A DNA stretch of 64,000 bases. Source: JAWPMV01 sp039819665 (GTDB lineage: Bacteria > Bacteroidota > Bacteroidia > J057). A program made the translations under genes and the position numbers. Where the stretch lies: positions 1 through 64,000 of the forward strand of contig JBCBRM010000016.1 in NCBI GenBank assembly GCA_039819665.1, written 5' to 3'. Positions 17,420 through 26,215 of the stretch are shown piece by piece. Position 1 is the stretch's first letter. Each line of letters opens with the position of its first letter. The notes under the pieces were generated by a model that was not told the origin of the DNA, made no database searches, and worked only from the letters and a program-made list of their open reading frames with translations.

Positions 17420-18691
17420 TTAAAAATCAGTTAGGGCTCCACTTAGGTCAGCAACAGTCCATCCGGCAAAGTCGGCTTTGTTTGCTCCGACAGAAGGACT
17501 AGTTACGATACTTGCGCTTGGCAGTCGTAGAGTAAAGGCATCATTTCCATTCAATCCCCGGTCAACAAATATGGTCCCGATGGTCGTATTCCCTGATGTC
17601 AAATGCGAGGTATTAAACTCCAGATTGAGGACATCTATATCACCCGCCAACCAGTTATCTGCATCAATATCTCTTTCCAAAATCACCTCAGATGCTTCAT
17701 CAAATCCGAAGAAATAGCTATTTTCAATCAGGCAGTTCACATTCTTCTGGAAGTCCACATAATATTCCCCATCCTGACTTCCTTTGAAAGAGGCATTCCT
17801 GATGGTGAAAGAAGGATTAGTTGCACCTTCTCCTCCGTCGAGTTCCAAAGAAGCATCTCTTCCATTTCCTCCTATGCCAATGAGATTATCCATTGTCCCC
17901 GCATAGCCTTTATCACAATCAAAGCCATCATCATTGAAATGTGAGGTAACGACATGATTGATATTGACAGTTCCCCCCAGGATAACAAAGCCATCATCAG
18001 AGTTGGCATAAAGTTCGACATGGTCAATCATGCTCGCGCTGCCGACACCTGCCAGAAGAAGGCCACAAGGAGTTTCATAAGGAGCCGTTTCGAAACCTGT
18101 ATGCCTGATAGAGACATAAGTAAATATCCCCGAATTATCTGAAGTGCTCTGGCCTCCATAGGTATAGCCACCCAATAAGTATTGCAAGATGCTGGGAGAT
18201 GACATAGTTGAAACAGGAGCTTCACCCAGGATAAAGATACCGCCCCACAGGCCATGATCCGCACCCGTTAAATTTGGAGAGACAATATCACCGGGAATCA
18301 AGGAATCATTTACAGAAGTGAAAATAATGGGGCAGCTTGCAGTACCCTGGGCATCGATATCAGCTCCCTGATCGATGATCAAACCTGTCGCACCATAGGC
18401 AGCTTTTACCACAACACAGGATTCTATCGTGAGTTTTGCATTGTTGGTAACCGTGATCATGGTATCCAGGATGTATGTATTGTTGGATAACCAGGTTTCG
18501 TCTGCTATAATGTCCGTACTTATATGGATAGTATCTCCGGAATTCTGCAAGTTATTATTTGTTGTATCTGGATCGGCGGGAGTAATAGGGACAATAGATG
18601 TACCCGGAGTGATAATGACCCTATCCGGTTGACACTGGATAAATAATAATATTAGTATGCTTCCGAGTGTGAGATGAAGAAATAGTCTCAT
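17420..18691 (-). CDS. right-handed parallel beta-helix lipoprotein
   Basis: This 423-residue protein has a lipobox (LFIQC, Cys near residue 20), a Pro/Thr/Asn linker, and then repeated beta-helix coils. Recognisable family features are LWGGIFILGEAP, QYLLGGYTYGG, and two DDGF turns (NSDDGFVILGGTVN and FNDDGFDCDKG). The family is common as cell-surface or secreted protein in marine Bacteroidota. Polysaccharide binding is often assumed for such folds, but no catalytic residues can be assigned. There is no clear type IX sorting tail. It lies upstream of the ECF sigma gene on the same strand but separated from it by 112 bases. Confidence 0.75.
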   Translation of the reverse strand: MRLFLHLTLGSILILLFIQCQPDRVIITPGTSIVPITPADPDTTNNNLQNSGDTIHISTDIIADETWLSNNTYILDTMITVTNNAKLTIESCVVVKAAYGATGLIIDQGADIDAQGTASCPIIFTSVNDSLIPGDIVSPNLTGADHGLWGGIFILGEAPVSTMSSPSILQYLLGGYTYGGQSTSDNSGIFTYVSIRHTGFETAPYETPCGLLLAGVGSASMIDHVELYANSDDGFVILGGTVNINHVVTSHFNDDGFDCDKGYAGTMDNLIGIGGNGRDASLELDGGEGATNPSFTIRNASFKGSQDGEYYVDFQKNVNCLIENSYFFGFDEASEVILERDIDADNWLAGDIDVLNLEFNTSHLTSGNTTIGTIFVDRGLNGNDAFTLRLPSASIVTSPSVGANKADFAGWTVADLSGALTDF

Positions 18692-19018
18692 GTTATAAAT
18701 AGTTTTTTTCGGTAATGGGTTTGTATAGATCGTTGGCCTTTGATGCTATTTTTACCTCTAGTACTTAGCCGAAATCAAAAACGATACTAAATCATTTGAT
18801 TTTTTTAGAAAAAATCTGATAGGTTAAATTTGGGTAAAATGATTGTGAAGAGAGGGTTAAAACAATCACATCTATGGTAAGTATTGCGAATTTTATTCGA
18901 AGAGAAACTTGAGAAATTATGTATCCATTTTCTAAAAAAGAAGAGGCCTGGCTAAGCGCAAAAATGAAATATTCCTTACTTTAGAATAATAGAAACAAAC
19001 CATAAAACACTTACTTAA
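18692..19018. other. AT-rich divergent intergenic region, no gene seen
   Basis: This 327-base gap separates the beta-helix lipoprotein and the DUF3667 gene, which diverge from it. It must hold both promoters. A TAAATTTG octamer at 18825-18832 fits the Bacteroidota -7 element on the + strand but has no well-spaced TTG. No RNA gene or small coding frame is convincing. Confidence 0.5.
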
Positions 19019-19762
19019 ATGCTTTGTAAAAATTGTGGACATGAGGTCGAAGGAAATTTTTGTCAGCATTGTGGTCAGCGAACAAATGTTGGACGTATAG
19101 ATTTCTACTACCTTGCCCATGAAATTCCCAATAGTGTTTTCCAACTGGACCGCGGATTTTTCTTCACGGTAAAGGAGTTATTTACCCGGCCAGGTCACAG
19201 CATTCGAGAATTTATTAGCGGGAAACGAAAGTATTTCTATAAACCCATAGCCTATTTATTGATCACCACAACCTTCTATATATTATCCACTTTCCTAATG
19301 GGGACCAATACGCTCATGGTCGATCTTCTTATTGGTTTCAAATCTGGAATGGAAGCGAGTGATTCTTCACAAGGGCAAGGGATGGTGGATTGGGTAATCA
19401 GGAATCAAACCTATTTGACCTTTCTCGTTTTACCCCTATTCTCTTTAGCATCCTACCTCACCTTTGCCAGATCAGGCTATAATTATGTTGAGCATTTGGT
19501 CCTAAATCTTTATATAACAGGCCAGCAGATGATCATTTACCTGATTTTTGTCTTTTTTATTGTTGAAGAAAATGTATGGATGGCAACACCTATAATTTTG
19601 GCGATAACCTATAATATCTGGACCTATCTGCAATTTTTTAAAGAGAAAAGCCTAGGAAAGAAAACATTACTCATAGCGCTGAGCTACTTCCTATTTATTG
19701 CTATTCCCATTGGCCTAGCGTTTATCGCTTGGGTATTGGTCAAAATAATTGCCATAGGCTGA
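19019..19762 (+). CDS. DUF3667 zinc-ribbon membrane protein
   Basis: This 247-residue protein begins with a four-Cys zinc ribbon, CKNCG and CQHCGQ (Cys3, 6, 15, 18). The DUF3667 core follows (DFYYLAHEIPNSVFQLDRGFFFTVKELFTRPG and IREFISGKRKYFYKPIAYLL). Four to five hydrophobic helices make up the rest. The family is confined largely to Bacteroidota and its function is not established; membrane anchoring with a cytoplasmic zinc ribbon is what the sequence shows. It is monocistronic. Confidence 0.88.
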   Translation: MLCKNCGHEVEGNFCQHCGQRTNVGRIDFYYLAHEIPNSVFQLDRGFFFTVKELFTRPGHSIREFISGKRKYFYKPIAYLLITTTFYILSTFLMGTNTLMVDLLIGFKSGMEASDSSQGQGMVDWVIRNQTYLTFLVLPLFSLASYLTFARSGYNYVEHLVLNLYITGQQMIIYLIFVFFIVEENVWMATPIILAITYNIWTYLQFFKEKSLGKKTLLIALSYFLFIAIPIGLAFIAWVLVKIIAIG

Positions 19763-19978
19763 GAGAGGTTCATGTACTTTCTTTCCAACACATAGCTTTT
19801 CATGCAACTATTTTCTCAAAGTCGAATCTTTGGGAGGTATATAGAGATCGTTCTAAAGTATCTCATTCCTATAATCAAAGAAAGCAAATAACATTTTGGA
19901 TGAGACTTGATGAAAAGTTAAGCTAATTTCCAGCTCCAGAGCTATATTGGAATATTAAAAAGCTGGAACAATAATCAT

Positions 19979-20965
19979 ATGAGAATCCTCATCACGGGAA
20001 GTAGCGGGCATTTGGGAGAAGCCTTGATCAGAATGCTTGAAAAGGAGTCCTATGAAATCATTGCACTAGATCACAAGGCTTCTGATTTCACGACTCACCA
20101 AGGCTCCATAACTGATCCTGATTTCGTGCGTGAATGCATGCAAGGCGTAGATACGGTTCTTCACGCCGCTACCCTTCATAAGCCTCACGTAGCTACCCAT
20201 AGCAAGGAGGAATTCGTTTCGACCAATACCATGGGCACTTTGAACTTACTGGAAGCAGCGAGAAAGGAAGGGGTAAAATCCTTTATTTTCACCAGTACAA
20301 CCAGCACCTTTGGAGATGCTATGCGGCCCAAAGCAGGAGAAGCAGCCAAATGGATAGATGAGCAGGTAGTCCCCCAACCCAAAAATATCTATGGGGTAAC
20401 TAAAACCGCTGCTGAGGACATTTGCCAGCTGTATCATCGAAATCATCAGCTTCCTTGTCTGGTTCTCAAAACTTCCCGCTTCTTTTTAGAGGCTGATGAT
20501 GACAAAGAGAAAAGAGATTTGTATGAGGACGCAAACATAAAGGCCAATGAATACCTCAATAGGAGAGTAGATATCGAAGATGCTGCCCAGGCTCATATAC
20601 TTGCGATAGAAAAGGCAGAAGAAATCGGATTTGGGAAGTACATCATTAGTGCGACTTCTCCATTCAAAAAAGAAGATCTGGTAGACTTGAATTCAGATGC
20701 AGCAAAAGTATTGAACAGAATCTATCCCCATTTCCAGAAGATATATGATTCATTAGGCTGGAAAATGTTTAGCCAAATGGGGCGCGTTTACGTAAATGAA
20801 AAAGCCAGAAGAGAATTGGGATGGAAGCCAAAGCGAGACTTTGGATACATTCTGGATTGTCTTCAAGAGGGGAAAGAGTATCGAAGCGAATTGGCTCTAA
20901 AGGTCGGTATAAAGAAGTACCATGATCAGGTATTTGAAGATGGACCTTATCCGGTGAATGAATAG
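19979..20965 (+). CDS. NAD-dependent epimerase/dehydratase family protein
   Basis: This 328-residue extended SDR has the N-terminal Rossmann motif TGSSGHLG, an Asp after the second strand (ALDHKAS), the Ser/Thr catalytic strand FIFTSTTSTFGD, and YGVTK as the Tyr-x-x-x-Lys pair. The size and order match sugar-nucleotide epimerases and dehydratases, but the substrate is not determined. The C-terminal part (RRELGWKPKRDFGYILDCL) is typical of the substrate-binding end. The ATG at 19979 fits the glycine motif distance. It is followed by an inverted-repeat element. Confidence 0.88.
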   Translation: MRILITGSSGHLGEALIRMLEKESYEIIALDHKASDFTTHQGSITDPDFVRECMQGVDTVLHAATLHKPHVATHSKEEFVSTNTMGTLNLLEAARKEGVKSFIFTSTTSTFGDAMRPKAGEAAKWIDEQVVPQPKNIYGVTKTAAEDICQLYHRNHQLPCLVLKTSRFFLEADDDKEKRDLYEDANIKANEYLNRRVDIEDAAQAHILAIEKAEEIGFGKYIISATSPFKKEDLVDLNSDAAKVLNRIYPHFQKIYDSLGWKMFSQMGRVYVNEKARRELGWKPKRDFGYILDCLQEGKEYRSELALKVGIKKYHDQVFEDGPYPVNE

Positions 20966-20993
20966 TCCCAGCACAGCTGTCATTACTGAAAAA

Positions 20994-21059
20994 CGTGTTG
21001 GCGTGTTGGTGTGTTGGAGTTGGATATCGCAGGTCCCCTCCAACAAATACCAGAACACG
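20994..21059. repeat. GTGTTGG-unit inverted repeat, copy 1
   Basis: The left arm 20994-21019 is three GTGTTGG-like units in tandem. The right arm 21038-21059 is CTCCAACA followed by AACACG at the end, so both the inner (GTTGGAG/CTCCAAC) and outer (CGTGTT/AACACG) parts can pair. It lies between two same-strand genes. It belongs to the family also seen at 34890, 47693, 52583 and 60759. Confidence 0.6.
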
Positions 21060-21076
21060 AGAATACTTCTTAACTA

Positions 21077-21922
21077 ATGCAAACCTACAATCTCCCACCA
21101 ATCTCCCCACTCAGGCATATCCTCAAAAGTGTCTGGGTGGTAGATTATGGAAAAATCGGAGGACAGGAGCGCATGATCCCTTTCGGATGCATGGATATGG
21201 TTTATGTGGAAAGGGGAGAACTTTTTTACAAAAATGGAAGTCTGAAAAGCTTCTCACAGCAGGATATCTTCCTCACGGGTCAGGTAAGCAAACCCTATGA
21301 TTTTATCTACGGTCCCAATGTCTGTATCATTGGATTTGGCTTCTATCCACATACAGCTCACCTATTCACCAAAGTAGCTTCTCACCAGCTGACAAATAGC
21401 ATCAATCAGCTTTCTGACTTATTTGACAAGAAATATTCCTGGGGAAAACTGCACACACCCATGAGTTTGGAGGAAAAAGCAGCTTTACTCCAGCAATTTA
21501 TCCTAGAGAAAATTGAAAAAAATCGAATCTCGGAACCTAAACAGGAGTATCTCCGCTATCTCCTCAAAGGTATTTTTCAATCCGAGGGAGCATTTAATCT
21601 CTCAAAAGCGCAAACAGAACTAAACATCTCTCCTCGATATATCCAGCGCCTCTTCAAAGAGTATATAGGTATCAATCCCCTTCTCTATGCCCGCATTGTA
21701 CGTTTCCTCAATGCCATTGATAAGTATGAGCCATCTAAAGACTGTCTAACAGGACTTGCACTCGACTGTGGATATTACGATCAGTCTCATTTCATCCGCG
21801 ATTTCAAAGCCTTTACGGGCCTCACGCCCCGGCAATACTTTTACCAACCTCCCAATTTGACCGAGCAATTCACCCAAAATGAAGCCGGTTCGCTTTTGTA
21901 CAATTCTATCCCGGATGCTTAG
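21077..21922 (+). CDS. AraC family transcriptional regulator, soluble type
   Basis: This 281-residue protein has a cupin-like N-terminal sensing domain (residues about 1-150; FGCMDMVYVERGELFYKNG and a GFGFYPHTAHLF stretch), as in the DUF6597-type AraC group. The C-terminal double HTH follows: LSKAQTELNISPRYIQRLFKEYIGINPLLYARIVRF and LALDCGYYDQSHFIRDFKAFTGLTPRQYF. No membrane helices are present, unlike the regulators at 2578 and 38917. The genes just downstream (21956 and 22368) are on the same strand within 35 bases and could be targets or operon partners. Confidence 0.88.
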   Translation: MQTYNLPPISPLRHILKSVWVVDYGKIGGQERMIPFGCMDMVYVERGELFYKNGSLKSFSQQDIFLTGQVSKPYDFIYGPNVCIIGFGFYPHTAHLFTKVASHQLTNSINQLSDLFDKKYSWGKLHTPMSLEEKAALLQQFILEKIEKNRISEPKQEYLRYLLKGIFQSEGAFNLSKAQTELNISPRYIQRLFKEYIGINPLLYARIVRFLNAIDKYEPSKDCLTGLALDCGYYDQSHFIRDFKAFTGLTPRQYFYQPPNLTEQFTQNEAGSLLYNSIPDA

Positions 21923-21955
21923 CAGAACTTGGGGGTAAAAATTAAGCCTAAGCTG

Positions 21956-22381
21956 ATGAAAAAATTCATGCTCGTATTGAGCCTTATCCTACTCACTCAT
22001 CTGGGACTTCAAGCCCAAGCCACAGATCTCCAACTCATAGAAAAATGTCTGAATCATTATCTGGTCGGAGGCACCGACAATGACTTTGACCGACTGAAGC
22101 AGGCCTTTCACCCAACAGCTACCATGAAGTTTGTGGGAGAAAGTTATACAGAGGTAAATGCACTCGACTTTTTCCGTAAAGGAATGAGGCCCGGACCTAA
22201 GCAAAATCGTAAAACCCGCATTGTTTCTGTTAGTATCTCGGGAAATGCCGCTAATGCCCAATTAGAAATCGAGTACCCTACATTTTTCTTTTTTGACTAT
22301 ATGCATTTGTTGAAAGTGGAGGGAGAGTGGAAAATTGTGAGCAAAATATTTTACAAAAAAGAGAAGCATGAAGACAAGTAA
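21956..22381 (+). CDS. secreted NTF2/lumazine-binding-like protein
   Basis: The ATG at 21956 gives a signal peptide (MKKFMLVLSLILLTHLGLQAQ) and a 141-residue protein. The mature domain has an NTF2-like layout: a helix LIEKCLNHYLVGGTDNDFDRLKQAFHPTATM, strands ending in LEIEYPTFFFFDYMHLLKVEGEWKIVSKIFY. This pattern matches the putative lumazine-binding (Lumazine_bd_2) family in Bacteroidota. Ligand binding is untested. It lies 33 bases after an AraC regulator, and its last codons overlap the next lipoprotein gene by 14 bases. Confidence 0.78.
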   Translation: MKKFMLVLSLILLTHLGLQAQATDLQLIEKCLNHYLVGGTDNDFDRLKQAFHPTATMKFVGESYTEVNALDFFRKGMRPGPKQNRKTRIVSVSISGNAANAQLEIEYPTFFFFDYMHLLKVEGEWKIVSKIFYKKEKHEDK

Positions 22382-22811
22382 ATGGATAGGGATTCTCCTC
22401 TTGATTTGCCTTTCTTGCAACGAAAGCCCTATACCCAAAATAGAAAAGCCGAATTACCTAAAAGCCCAGGAACTAAACGGAACTGCCTGGCAAATGGATT
22501 ATTCGATGGAAATTCATGAAGACACCTCCTTTCGGCATGTCCCCAAAAATTGGTTGCGAATCAAGACCTTTACCCAACATCGATTTACCTTCACAGGCTA
22601 TGATTTTGAGCAGAAAGAAATTGCCGGCATGGGCGGCGGAACTTATAGCTTAAGAGATTCGGTTTACGAAGAGCAAATTGAGTTTCACCACCGATCAGAC
22701 TTCAATGGAACTAACTTTACCGGCCAGCTTTATTTTGATAGCCTTTACCTTTATCAAAGAGGAAAGGTGGGGGAATTGATCCTGGAAGAGCGATGGCACC
22801 GAATTGACTAG
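22368..22811 (+). CDS. hypothetical lipoprotein
   Basis: This 147-residue protein has an N-terminal lipoprotein signal (WIGILLLICLSC, Cys near residue 17). The mature part is beta-rich with aromatic residues (TAWQMDYSMEI, HRFTFTGYDFEQ, LYFDSLYLYQRG). It resembles small lipocalin-like or META-like lipoproteins, but no family is certain. It overlaps the preceding NTF2-like gene by 14 bases, so translation is likely coupled. The next element downstream is the cobalamin riboswitch. Confidence 0.6.
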   Translation: MKTSKWIGILLLICLSCNESPIPKIEKPNYLKAQELNGTAWQMDYSMEIHEDTSFRHVPKNWLRIKTFTQHRFTFTGYDFEQKEIAGMGGGTYSLRDSVYEEQIEFHHRSDFNGTNFTGQLYFDSLYLYQRGKVGELILEERWHRID

Positions 22812-22904
22812 TCATTTAATGCTTGTTTTAAAAACTTATCAACAAAGCTGTTAGTAACTTAACTTCTCCCGCAAGTGTCCGTTGCCTAATTTCGTCATAC
22901 ATAA

Positions 22905-23030
22905 TTGCACACCGAGGTAATTTTCTGAGTGAAAATTAAAAAAGGGGAATCGTGTGAAACTCACGAGCTGTCGCGCAACTGTAAATGCGCTGTATACCCA
23001 GCCATAAGCCAGACTACCTTCCTTGATTGT
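22905..23030 (+). ncRNA. cobalamin (B12) riboswitch upstream of nrdB
   Basis: The aptamer core matches the cobalamin consensus. It has GGGAATCGTGTGAAACTCACG (near 22955-22975), then AGCTGTCGCGCAACTGTAAA, and near 23005-23020 the B12-box-like AAGCCAGACTACCT. An outer AGGT (22915) can pair with ACCT (23016). It is placed 128 bases before nrdB, in the only large gap of this region. Repression of the operon when adenosylcobalamin is present is the known logic for B12 riboswitches ahead of B12-independent isoenzymes. Confidence 0.88.
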
Positions 23031-23071
23031 GCGGATGTTGCTTTCGCATCAAAAGCAGATATCCGAACCGC
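23031..23071 (+). promoter_or_regulatory. hairpin after the riboswitch, candidate expression platform
   Basis: GCGG...CCGC closes a hairpin in which GGATGTTGCTTT pairs with AAAAGCAGATATCC. It follows the aptamer directly and precedes a second G/C-rich stretch (GCCTAAGGC...CTCGGCTCC). No T-tract follows, so control could be of translation initiation or through a kissing loop rather than intrinsic termination. Confidence 0.45.
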
Positions 23072-23157
23072 AGACGCCTAAGGCATTAGGGGAAATATCC
23101 TCGGCTCCGTTTTCGACATATCGCTTTTGATTTTCTGAAACCTTTAAACAAAGCGAT

Positions 23158-24132
23158 ATGAGTATTTTCGAAAAACGCATCAACTACAAACCCTTCGAAT
23201 ACCCCGAAGTCCTTCAGTTTACCGATGCCATCAATAAATCTTTCTGGGTTCACTCAGAGGTTGATTTCACAGCTGATGTACAGGATTTTCATTCATACCT
23301 GGGCGAAAATGACAAAGAGGTAGTCAAAAGAAGCTTACTGGCAATTGCACAGATAGAAGTAGCTGTCAAATCTTTTTGGGGAGACCTTTACCATCATTTT
23401 CCAAAACCTGAATTCAATGGGCTGGGAAGTACTTTTGCAGAATGTGAGTTTCGCCACTCAGAAGCCTACTCCCGCTTACTGGAAGTCCTCGGCTACAATA
23501 GCGAATTTGAGAAATTACTGAACACACCTGTCATCCGGGAGCGCATCGACTACCTCTCAAATGCTCTCAGGCACACCAAATCTGAAGACAAAAAGAAATA
23601 CGTTTTCTCTCTCATCCTTTTCTCTATTCTCATTGAGAATGTTTCCCTCTTTAGCCAATTTGCCATCATCCTTTCTTTCACTCGATTCAAAGGGGTGATG
23701 AAAAACATCAGCAATATCATCGCATGGACTTCCGTCGATGAGCAAATCCACGCCAATGCCGGCATCTTTATCGTCAATACCATTCGCAAAGAATTTCCGG
23801 ACTTTTTCAATGAAGAAACCGTAGCTGAATTGCGGGAAATTGTAGCTGATTCTATTGAAGTGGAAGGACGCATCCTGGACTGGATTTTTGAAGGCGGAGA
23901 AATCGACAACATCAGCAAAGACAATCTGCTCAACTTCATGAAGTTTCGCGTAGATGATAGCCTGAGCAAAATTGGTCTGGAGAAACTCTTCTTCGTTTCA
24001 GAATTCAATTACCAGCCTATGGTTTGGTTTGAAGAAGAAGTATTTGCCAACAGCCTGGATGACTTCTTTGCCAAACGACCAGTCGAGTACACCAAGCACG
24101 ACAAAAGCATCACTGCCGACGACCTCTTCTAG
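23158..24132 (+). CDS. nrdB: class I ribonucleotide reductase, small (radical) subunit
   Basis: This 324-residue protein houses the dinuclear metal site and radical. Visible ligands are Glu67 (carboxylate at the first ligand position), EFRH (Glu97, His100), Glu160 in LIENVS, and DEQIH (Glu195, His198). The radical Tyr is present at Tyr104, seven residues after Glu97 as in E. coli Tyr122. This argues against the Tyr-less class Ic type. The protein partners with the large subunit at 24529. It is the first gene after a cobalamin riboswitch and starts an operon (gap of two bases to the thioesterase). No NrdI is encoded nearby, so a class Ia-like diiron-tyrosyl cofactor is the simplest reading. 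Confidence 0.93.
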   Translation: MSIFEKRINYKPFEYPEVLQFTDAINKSFWVHSEVDFTADVQDFHSYLGENDKEVVKRSLLAIAQIEVAVKSFWGDLYHHFPKPEFNGLGSTFAECEFRHSEAYSRLLEVLGYNSEFEKLLNTPVIRERIDYLSNALRHTKSEDKKKYVFSLILFSILIENVSLFSQFAIILSFTRFKGVMKNISNIIAWTSVDEQIHANAGIFIVNTIRKEFPDFFNEETVAELREIVADSIEVEGRILDWIFEGGEIDNISKDNLLNFMKFRVDDSLSKIGLEKLFFVSEFNYQPMVWFEEEVFANSLDDFFAKRPVEYTKHDKSITADDLF

Positions 24133-24134
24133 CC

Positions 24135-24521
24135 ATGAAAAGTATAGAAGAACGGATCGAGCAATCGGTTACGCGCTTATTCAAAGCTGTTTTCCCCAAT
24201 ACCACCAATCATTATGATACCCTCTTCGGGGGAACAGCTATGCACCTGATGGACGAGGTGGCATTTATCACCGCTACCCGATTCAGTCGCAAAAAAATGG
24301 TAACCGTCTCTTCCAGTCAAATTGATTTCTCCGAACCTATTCCTTCGGGCACCATCATCGAATTGGTCGGCAAGGTGGTCAGGATCGGAAATAAAAGCCT
24401 GGATGTGGAGGTAGAAATATTCAAGGAAGAGATGTACGAGGAGGGAAGAAAAAAATCAATACAGGGGCGCTTCACCTTTGTAGCCATCGACAAGCAAAGA
24501 CAAGCTATCCCCATACTTTAA
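24135..24521 (+). CDS. hotdog-fold acyl-CoA thioesterase
   Basis: This 128-residue protein has the YciA/BACH-type hotdog signature: NHYDTLFGGTAMHLMDEVAFITATR, then the strand VTVSSSQIDFSEPIPSGTIIELVGKVVRIG, and a C-terminal strand FTFVAID. The Asp in MDEVA is the usual catalytic residue of this group. It hydrolyses acyl-CoA in the cytoplasm. Its position is unusual: it is wedged between nrdB (two bases) and nrdA (seven bases), so it must be cotranscribed and controlled by the B12 riboswitch with the reductase. Confidence 0.88.
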   Translation: MKSIEERIEQSVTRLFKAVFPNTTNHYDTLFGGTAMHLMDEVAFITATRFSRKKMVTVSSSQIDFSEPIPSGTIIELVGKVVRIGNKSLDVEVEIFKEEMYEEGRKKSIQGRFTFVAIDKQRQAIPIL

Positions 24522-24528
24522 AAAATAC

Positions 24529-26193
24529 ATGGAAAAACTAATAGAAAGAGAAAGACTATGGTGGCTCAATGAAGAGAGCCAGAATATGCTCAAGAGAGGA
24601 TACTTGCTCAAGGGAGAAACCGTTAGCACAGCCATCGAACGAATAGCCACAGCGGCCGCCAAGCGTTTGTACAAGCCGGAAATGATAGAACCCTTTATCG
24701 AAATGATCGAGAAAGGATGGATGAGTTTGAGCTCCCCTATCTGGGCGAATATGGGAACGGAAAGAGGACTGCCCATTTCCTGCTTCAATGTACATGTGCC
24801 TGACAATATCGAAGGCATCACTCATAAATTGGGAGAGGTGATCATGCAAACCAAAATCGGCGGAGGTACTTCTGGTTATTTTGGGGAGTTGAGAGAAAGA
24901 GGAAGTTCGGTAACGGACAATGGAAAAAGTAGTGGAGCGGTCAGTTTCATGAAGCTCTTTGATACAGCCATGGACACCATTTCTCAGGGAGGCGTAAGAA
25001 GAGGAGCCTTTGCTGCTTATCTGGATATTGATCATTCAGACGTAAAGGAGTACCTGGAGATCAAAAACATCGGGAATCCCATTCAGAATCTCTTCTTTGG
25101 CGTTTGTGTATCGGATTACTGGATGCAGGAGATGATAGATGGGGATAGAGAGAAAAGAGAAATTTGGGCGAAAGTCCTCGAGAGTCGTCAGCAGAAAGGC
25201 TTGCCTTACATCTTTTTCACTGACAACATCAATCGTTACAAACCGGATGTGTACAAGGATAAAAATATGACCATCCGCTCCAGCAATTTGTGTTCGGAGA
25301 TTGCCCTCCCATCTAATTTTGAAGAGTCCTTCATCTGCTGCCTTTCCTCTATGAATCTGGAGCTCTATGATGAGTGGAAAGATACAGATGCAGTAAGAAG
25401 AGCGGTCTACTTCCTAGATGCGGTATTGCAGGAATTTATCGTGAAGACCGAAGGTAATTACTACCTCGCTTCCTCCAATCGTTTTGCCAAGCGCCATAGA
25501 GCCCTTGGATTAGGCGTATTGGGATGGCATTCCTACCTGCAGAAGAATATGATCCCATTTGAGGGTATGCGTTCGAAAGCACTCACCAATGAGATCTTTA
25601 AGCATATCAATCAGCAGGCCTACCAAGCTAGTGAAGAATTGGCTGAGATTTATGGGGAGCCAGAAGTACTGGAAGGCTATGGCAGAAGAAATACAACTTT
25701 GATGGCCGTTGCTCCGACGACTTCTTCTTCAGCCATATTGGGACAAAGTTCACCTGGCATCGAGCCTTTCAGCAGCAATTATTATAAGGCAGGTCTGGCG
25801 AAAGGTAACTTTATGAGAAAGAATAAATACCTCAGAAAACTGCTGGTTGAAAAAGGTCTGGATACAGAGGATACCTGGAGAAGCATCATGCTCAATCATG
25901 GGAGTGTCCGTCATTTGGAAGGACTTTCGGAAGAAGAAAAGGAAGTTTTCAAAACCTTCAAGGAAATTAGCCAGCTAGAGATTATCCAACAGGCATCCAT
26001 TCGCCAGAAATACATCGATCAGGCCCAAAGTCTGAATTTGAATATTCCCTCCAATCTGCCAATCAAGGAGGTAAACAAACTCTTGATCGAAGCCTGGCAA
26101 TTGGGCATCAAAACCCTTTACTACCAGCGTAGCCAGAGTGTTTCCAAGGAATTTATTTCCAATATCGTGAGCTGCCAAAGCTGCGAAGCATAA
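24529..26193 (+). CDS. nrdA: class I ribonucleotide reductase, large (catalytic) subunit, no ATP cone
   Basis: This 554-residue protein is shorter than E. coli NrdA (about 760) because it starts directly in the catalytic alpha/beta barrel and lacks the N-terminal ATP-cone. Key residues are present: Cys85 (PISCF) and Cys270/271 for the active-site redox pair, NLCSE (Asn253, Cys255, Glu257) for the thiyl radical loop, LYYQR for the radical-transfer Tyr pair, and the C-terminal SCQSC redox shuttle. It reduces NDPs with the small subunit at 23158. Loss of the cone implies no dATP overall-activity brake by that domain. It ends at a terminator. Confidence 0.93.
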   Translation: MEKLIERERLWWLNEESQNMLKRGYLLKGETVSTAIERIATAAAKRLYKPEMIEPFIEMIEKGWMSLSSPIWANMGTERGLPISCFNVHVPDNIEGITHKLGEVIMQTKIGGGTSGYFGELRERGSSVTDNGKSSGAVSFMKLFDTAMDTISQGGVRRGAFAAYLDIDHSDVKEYLEIKNIGNPIQNLFFGVCVSDYWMQEMIDGDREKREIWAKVLESRQQKGLPYIFFTDNINRYKPDVYKDKNMTIRSSNLCSEIALPSNFEESFICCLSSMNLELYDEWKDTDAVRRAVYFLDAVLQEFIVKTEGNYYLASSNRFAKRHRALGLGVLGWHSYLQKNMIPFEGMRSKALTNEIFKHINQQAYQASEELAEIYGEPEVLEGYGRRNTTLMAVAPTTSSSAILGQSSPGIEPFSSNYYKAGLAKGNFMRKNKYLRKLLVEKGLDTEDTWRSIMLNHGSVRHLEGLSEEEKEVFKTFKEISQLEIIQQASIRQKYIDQAQSLNLNIPSNLPIKEVNKLLIEAWQLGIKTLYYQRSQSVSKEFISNIVSCQSCEA

Positions 26194-26215
26194 ACTCAGT
26201 TTAAAGGATTTCAGG

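Noticed and set aside
23158..26193. Class Ib or Ic ribonucleotide reductase
   Set aside because: No NrdI or NrdH genes are adjacent and the radical Tyr is present in the small subunit, so a class Ia-like assignment is simpler.
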